Below are positions 58,822-64,000 of a stretch of 64,000 nucleotides of DNA, in pieces. The stretch is taken from positions 44,353,890 through 44,417,889 of the forward strand of contig OY992540.1 in the NCBI GenBank assembly GCA_963921195.1, given 5' to 3'. Source of the stretch: Pegoplata infirma (Eukaryota; Arthropoda; Insecta; Diptera; Anthomyiidae). A program made the position numbers and the translations under genes. How positions within the stretch are numbered: the first letter of the stretch is position 1; the number at the start of each line of letters is the position of its first letter. The notes beneath the pieces were generated by a model. That model had not been told where the DNA came from, made no database searches, and worked only from the letters and a program-made list of their open reading frames with translations.

Positions 58822-59673
58822 ATGCCACGTGGTAAATTTTTAAATGAAGTCGAACAAGTGAGAGTGTTACATTCGGCTGTACCGAATCTTTTATACCCTC
58901 CGAAATGTAAAAAAAAATCCAGGGGCGTTTTTTTTGGGAGGGGGGTTCGTGGGAGACGTTAGGGGGCACCTTCCCCTTACGATTTTGAACTTCTTCTGAG
59001 ATAAGAATGTTGCATTTGCTTACCAAAAGTACAAAAAACTCTGCAAAAAATGCGTTTTTTCTTGGGTTGGTTTAGTTCTCCAAGGGGGAACTTTTTTCCC
59101 CTTGGTCCGATTTTGCCCATTTCCGAACTTAACCTGCCTAGGAATATAAGACATATTCGTGCCAAACTTCGGAAGTCTAGCTCTTTTATTTTGGACTGTA
59201 TCGTGTCCTCTACACACGGACAGACGGAAAGACGGACAGACGGACGGACGGACGTCGCTAGAATGTCTTAGAATCGATCACTGATCAATAAAATATATAC
59301 TTTATGGGGCCTAGACCGATATTTCGATGCGTTACACACGGAATGACAAAGTGAGTGTACCCCCATACTGTGATTGGAGGGTATAAAAAGTCATAATTTT
59401 AGCCTTTTTAGAAAGTGGTTTAAGTTATCGCGAAATTGGACGAAAAATTAAGCGATCTGACAAAGTTATCCGAAATTTTGTAAAAAATAAAAGTGGATAC
59501 GGGATGAACAAAACAGGGGGTCGAAAAAAATGCTATCTGAGAGAGATCAACGCCGTATTATTAACGCTGCTAGCAATTCTATGAAAACTCTTTCGCAGAT
59601 TGGTAATGAATGCGGCTTGAATGTGTCCAATTCTACAAAAAGTAGAGTCTTAAAGGAGTCTGGAACGATAACA
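58822..59673 (+). pseudogene. Tc3-like transposase N-terminus, split by an insertion
   Basis: It begins MPRGKFLNEVE (58822-58854), is interrupted by the DINE copy, and resumes near 59387. Recognisable pieces are AFLESGLSYREIGRKIKRSD, VIRNFVKNKSGYG and, after a frame change, LSERDQRRIINAASN and LSQIGNECGLNVS. These correspond to the paired-type helix-turn-helix DNA-binding region of Tc1/Tc3 transposases, which would bind the terminal repeats. The catalytic DDE domain is absent and the remnant runs into the inverted arm at about 59674. Confidence 0.85.
58854..59387 (-). mobile_element. DINE-1-like element nested in the transposase remnant
   Basis: Full-length copy with the 3' end at the left (ACAAGTGAGAGTGTTAC, hairpin ATTCGGC/ACCGAAT) and the 5' end at the right (GGAGGGTATAAAA). 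The core is ACAGACGGAAAGACGGACAG and following ACGG units. Comparison with the uninterrupted codons on the right arm places the insertion within GTCGAAAAAGGC, in an A-run (T-run on the element's strand), as expected of Helentron-type insertion. Confidence 0.9.
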
Positions 59674-59816
59674 AGACTTTTATTTTTTACAAAATTTCGG
59701 ATAACTTTGTCAGATCGCTTAAATTTTCGCCTAATTTCGCGATAAATTAAACCACTTTCTAAAAAGGCTAAAATTTTGCCTTTTTCGACTTCATTTAAAA
59801 ATTTACCATGTTGCAT
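59674..59816 (-). pseudogene. Inverted second copy of the Tc3-like transposase start
   Basis: On the minus strand it reads MQHGKFLNEVEKGKILAFLE, then SGLIYREIRRKFKRSDKVI and RNFVKNKS, before crossing into antisense of the left copy. It lacks the DINE insertion, so it shows the sequence before that insertion. It is not functional. Confidence 0.85.
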
Positions 59817-60558
59817 TTTATTTAAAAATTAATAGAGGAACGAATTTTACCAAAAAAAAAATTTATTTGGCCACGAAACTTTGACTTGAACTCATTTCAA
59901 CTGATTTTATTGAAATGCGGCTATAGTTATGAAACACTGAGAAATACAGTTATAGGTCGCCGTTTTCTCAATTCAAACAGCTGATGGCTCAAATTTACAA
60001 AAACAAGAGAACTGTTATAACACTGTAATATACCATAATAGGTTTCATAAAAATACTTCTTGAACATTAAATAAACCGAAAAATGAAATGCGGCTATAGT
60101 TATGATGCGGAGTGTATAACGTCATGTTGACTCAGTTTTGAGAAGATGTTTATTTTTATTTGTCGTTTTGTTTAATTTGGCCTTTAATGCAATTTGAAAT
60201 TAATTTTAAGAAAATAAGTTGTTTTTAAAGAACATTTTTTAAATTTCTTTACAGAAAAAAAAAAATGTTTACCATAAAAACACATTTCAGTAATGTCCGA
60301 AAATAAACTAAAGGCTGGGTTAGCTACCCGTAACTGGCCCCCTACGTAGCGTAGTGATCAAAATCAAATAGAAAATCACAGTCTGCAAAGAAGAATAATT
60401 GCACTCATTTGTTCTTATATTACGAAAATCTCTCTACGCTAGTTTACGGTTGAGGGTGCATAATATTTTATTAGCCTAAATATTTAAAAAAAAAAAATTA
60501 AACAATTTTTTTTCACCGACGTTTTCGAAATTCGAAAAAAGTATAATTTGCTTCACCC

Positions 60559-62770
60559 TAATGCACATACAAAAAAATAGACAAACTTTCGGTATTAGCA
60601 GAACAGTTGAAAATTTTGTAAAAAAAATGTATTTGGTTACACACTACATATTTCATCATTATAGGTACTAACATTTTCTGCCATAAAAGCAAAACATTTT
60701 TTTTCCCACAATGAACATTATTTTTCGAAATAGAAAAATAATTTTTCAATCCACCCTAATATTTATTTTTATGTATTAAACTTTTTTTTATCCACTCTTA
60801 TTTATAAATTAATTTTCCCCATACTTATTTTTTATTTACCTCTTCATTTATGCTACATAACAAAATGTTTATTTTAATTCGCACTTGCATACATACATAT
60901 ATTTTTTTTATAAAAGAATTCCCCCAAATAGCCAAACAATATTTTTTTTTTTTATAAAAATCATTCTATTTACACGCTTCAGAGTACAGTATTTTCAAAT
61001 CATTGGCTGTCTATGTACTCCCTAATTGGTTAATTCGTGTTACGAATGTCGTTACACTAGTGTGTGTAGCTTTCTCTTGCACTGTGAGCATAGAATGAAA
61101 AACTCATTCGTGTTGAACGATAAGAATAGAATATTGTCCACATTCTAAATTTTTTAGAATGTCTCTAAACGCATTTTAACACCATCCGTGCACATGTCTG
61201 ATAAACACGTACAAATTAATTTTTTAATAAAACCAAACTTTATAGCACTAAAAAAGTGCAATGACATTTTGTTGAAGTAAATGCAACAGATTATACAAAA
61301 TTAATGTGACATACATAAACTAGCAGTATAATGGCTAAATAATTAATTAACTAATTAAACATGCAAAAAAAGAGCTTTAGATAACACTGTGCAACAGGGA
61401 TGTTGTGTTAAAACTATAAAATAGATTTGGCGGTACTTCTTTACAGTTGAGTTATAAAAGTGGAGTGAACTTACAAGAGATATCTTTCAATAGACACCCA
61501 GTGATTGTTATAAAATTCATAAAAATATTGTAGAGAATTGAAAATAATGATATTCTTATTTTTTTAGCCCAATCATAAGTTTTAAAATGGGAGACGAAAA
61601 TAATACCAGGCAATCTTGGGCCTTAGACCGCCACTTTTTTGAAAAAAAAAAAAAATATTTTTTCCGATTTTTAACGTTTGAACATATTTTCACTCTCTGT
61701 GATTTTACTCTCTATATTTTTACTCTCTATGAGCCCAATCAGATTTAATTAACCTGTTTCACCCGGCGATAAAAATTTTGGATTTTTAAAAATTTTTGAC
61801 AAAATAAAATGTATTTGACATGGAGGCTCCTTATACTTTTGCACTCGCTACGACCGCGAGTAGAACATATTTTTCATTTTAATAAAAATAAATATTTTCC
61901 TATCTTTTTCTAATTTTTTTTTTCCTTACATCCTTTTGATTTACTTTTTACAAATTTGATTTAAGGGTTATTTCCTTCTTTGCCTCCTTGGATTTACACA
62001 TCATGTGTGCAAAGTTTAAACACTCTTTCTTTTCGTGGACATTTGACAAATTTCTGCTCATATGTACTTAATAGAATAAAAAACTGTTTATCATTGTGTC
62101 ACGTTGATAAGACCTTTTTGATGTTACTTTTTTCTAAGAAAAATATGTAAAAATAATAAAAAAAAAATTTCAGAATTTTCTATGGTGAAAAAGTGCAATA
62201 TGCTTTCCAATTCACAACCATCATTCGCACATAAACTATAAATACAAAGTATTGAGAATAGTCATTGGAAAATATAATATACATTGTGATGTTACTCGGT
62301 TTTAAGGACCTTCACCGACAAAAAATCGGTGCGGGATCAAAGTCGGATGTGAGATGAAAACTGATCGGTTGAAGATAATATCTTGAACAAATTTTTTATA
62401 AGCTGTGGTTTTATCTCCCGGGTTAACTTTAACATGCAGGAATTGGAAAAAACGATTAAAAAAACTTGGCAGTACTTTTCATATTTTGTATGCATAATGA
62501 CACCGGCATTTACAATAAACTGATAACACCCATACAATAATCGAAGTGAAAAATTAACGTCGAAAATTTTACAAGTTAAAACTTAATGGGGCCGATGTCA
62601 AATTTATATAATACTTCAAAATGTATAATTGTTGTGATAATTATTTTAATTTTATTTAGAATTTGTACTTTTTCAAGAATTTTTGTTTTTTATATTTTAA
62701 AAATAAAAATTGTTTAATATAATAAGAATTAATTTTATTAAGATCAATAGACATACATATGTATATACAT
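60559..62770. other. AT-rich sequence without a supported gene
   Basis: CCACCCTAAT at about 60751-60760 is another terminus-like trace of the GGGTGGA family. 61590-61860 and 62280-62420 are less AT-rich but show no convincing frame. Short frames at 60558-60749 and 62337-62537 (minus) match nothing I know. Confidence 0.4.
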
Positions 62771-63203
62771 TAGGGATATAACCATTTGCATATTTTTGAA
62801 AATATCAAAAAGGTCCTATCATAGTGAGAAAGTACATAGAAAATCAATAAGAAATGCGTCCTCTTTTTTTCGCGAATGTTAAAAAAGGTTCGGCACCGAT
62901 CGCGATGAAGTTTTTGCTAATATTTTTTTTCAAATATTCATTAAACCCATGTTTCAAAAGTTGAAAATCATACTGCTAATTTTTTCTTGTTTTATTTTTG
63001 TTGTAAAACGACGAAAAACAAAATAACGATGAAAGGGGCGGATTCCCACCATAAAATATACAAAAATTAAAATTGAGGTGTTTTAGAAATTGCAATCGGT
63101 GCCGAAGGTTTTTGGACCAAAATGACCCCGTATAACGTTTTTTGTTATCAGTATAACATTGCCCATACCGTTATGATAGGTTCTTATTTTGGTTATACCC
63201 CTA
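62771..63203. mobile_element. About 430-bp MITE, TAGGG(A/G)TATAACCA ends
   Basis: TTAGGGATATAACCA on the left and inverse TTAGGGGTATAACCA on the right, with GTCCTATCATAG/CGTTATGATAGGTTC further inside. TA is included at both borders. It is non-coding. Confidence 0.75.
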
Positions 63204-63630
63204 ATATACATATTGCATCTTTAAAACTTGAAAAATTTTACAAAAAAATCATACGTTTTTAACAATTTCTATTAATTTTTCAGCAAACTCCATTTTTTAA
63301 ATAATTTTCTATATTTTTTTTTACATTTTTTTTTTTTTGCATTTTTTCGAGTTTTTTTGTAGTTGATTATTTCCATCGGCCCAAAAACTAATATTTTACA
63401 ACACTGCACACAGGGCCAGCCAGATCGATTTCCGGCCAAAAGTCCTTATATTTAATTTCTCAAACAATATCTATACCAATTTGTTGGACATATATAGGAG
63501 CTGGTTTCCTAAACTTATCTTTATGATTCAACTACACCATTTCCTTTGAAAAACAAAAATTGTAAGTGGAGATAATTTTTTATTTTTTTTTACACATTTC
63601 TATTGCTAATGATCAACTTTTGATTTGCAG
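63204..63630. other. AT-rich sequence with a possible short intron at its right end
   Basis: A donor-like TTGTAAGTGG at 63559-63568 and an acceptor TTTTGATTTGCAG ending at 63630 would define an intron of about 70 bp, a usual dipteran size, with TGCTAAT as a possible branch point. The upstream sequence has stops in all frames close to the donor, so no joined reading frame could be built. Confidence 0.3.
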
Positions 63631-63873
63631 GGTTCACCCTTATATATTAGCCTTTGTAACGAAAATAATATGGAAAATATAACTTATTTTCCTGACAGCA
63701 ATTCGTGTTTTTGTGAAAATTACTATGATTTCCTCAGTTCGATACAATCAGTCTATATTTGTTCTTATATAGAATGGATCCATATCTTTCGAAAAAAGTT
63801 GCCCAAACTTGCTCGAAATGATAAATTGGCGAAATTACAGCTATATATGAAGTGGTCCGAGATTTGTTTTTAA
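63631..63873 (+). CDS. Candidate terminal exon, 80 codons, unrecognised
   Basis: After the acceptor at 63630 a frame beginning GSPLYISLCNEN runs open to TAA at 63871-63873, ending KLAKLQLYMKWSEICF. Codons are less extremely AT-biased than in neighbouring chance frames, and residue content (C, W, charged) is protein-like. There is no ATG at the start, no known domain, and the upstream exon cannot be joined in frame. It may be the last exon of a real gene, a decayed gene or chance. Confidence 0.25.
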   Translation, partial: GSPLYISLCNENNMENITYFPDSNSCFCENYYDFLSSIQSVYICSYIEWIHIFRKKLPKLARNDKLAKLQLYMKWSEICF

Positions 63874-64000
63874 ACAAAAATAATTTAACCCAAAATAATG
63901 TTTTACGAGCCGTAATTAGTTTTTTTTTTATAGTCAGAGAGTGCCTTAAGTGTAGGGAAAAAATAATCTACATTTCTAGTTTTTTTTGTAGAATTATGGA
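63874..64000. other. AT-rich window end
   Basis: No feature seen; no clear AATAAA polyadenylation signal follows the candidate exon (AATAATTT only). Confidence 0.4.

Larger units (their letters stand above)
58524..60114. mobile_element. Tc3-like palindromic element with paired subterminal binding-site repeats
   Basis: TIRs begin CACTCCGCATCATAACTATA, with TA duplications at 58522-58523 and 60115-60116. The motif CATAACTATAGCCGCATT occurs twice in each arm (58534 and 58707; inverse at 59914 and 60087), 173 bp apart in both, the IR/DR arrangement known from Tc3. Both arms carry the start of the same transposase, so the element is a foldback made from one transposon end. A DINE copy interrupts the left arm. 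Confidence 0.92.
58197..60558. mobile_element. Outer foldback element, GGGTGGAGC ends, TA duplication
   Basis: TA-GGGTGGAGCTAATTAG on the left and, inverse, TA-GGGTGAAGCAAATTAT on the right. Arms of about 320 bp include TTTCGAAAACGTCGG and CGGACATTACTNAAA...TTTTTATGGTAA in inverse order. Its interior is occupied by the Tc3-like palindrome. Confidence 0.8.

Noticed and set aside
58822..59816. Active Tc3-like transposase
   Set aside because: Only DNA-binding N-terminal pieces are present; no catalytic domain, and a DINE insertion splits the left copy.

Overview
This is a eukaryotic, very AT-rich, repeat-dominated window with no recognisable complete host gene. The content points to a schizophoran, probably calyptrate, fly (blowfly/house-fly type). 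There are many DINE-1/INE-1-like (Helentron-associated) elements with a (GTCY)n core, dense TA-flanked foldback MITEs, Tc1/mariner, Tc3-like, hAT and piggyBac relatives, a tRNA-derived SINE and a decayed non-LTR retrotransposon of the RNase-H-bearing type. The organism assignment is inference from repeat style. The window looks like intergenic heterochromatin or the inside of a very large intron.

Layout. 1-2.8 kb: end of a DINE-1-like element, 35-bp satellite fragments and a MITE. 2.8-4.6 kb: minus-strand LINE remnant (reverse transcriptase, RNase H, C-terminal part). 5-14.3 kb: small MITEs, a 540-bp-unit palindrome (8.0-9.7), a foldback with a 323-bp duplication (9.8-11.8) and a 1.9-kb foldback with GGGGCATTCC ends (11.9-13.8). 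14.3-21.7 kb: mosaic of CACTC-ended MITEs, a hAT MITE, an almost perfect palindrome, a SINE with a 16-bp target duplication and a DINE copy. 22.9-25.7 kb: more GGGGCATTCC foldbacks, one interrupting a DINE copy. 26.1-28.4 kb: a candidate micro-exon and the main 35-bp satellite array. 28.4-42.7 kb: a 14.25-kb inverted composite that interrupts one satellite monomer. Its arms match each other, and it contains a 1.1-kb foldback, a 7-kb array of about 40 repeats carrying a piggyBac-type and a TA-type MITE, a hAT element and a mariner that itself carries a MITE. 42.8-51.5 kb: further foldbacks, MITEs and DINE copies. 52.3-55.3 kb: AT-rich sequence bounded by an inverted pair. 55.3-57.2 kb: hAT-type element with two further insertion levels. 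58.2-60.6 kb: three-level nest (outer foldback, Tc3-like palindrome, DINE copy). 62.8-64 kb: a MITE and a weak candidate terminal exon.

The strongest evidence here is positional. Target duplications (8 bp for hAT, TTAA for the piggyBac type, TA for mariner/Tc3, about 16 bp for the SINE) and pre-insertion sites preserved in paralogous copies fix element boundaries and relative ages. No gene network can be described. The only protein-coding signals are dead transposase or reverse-transcriptase fragments and two unproven exon candidates.
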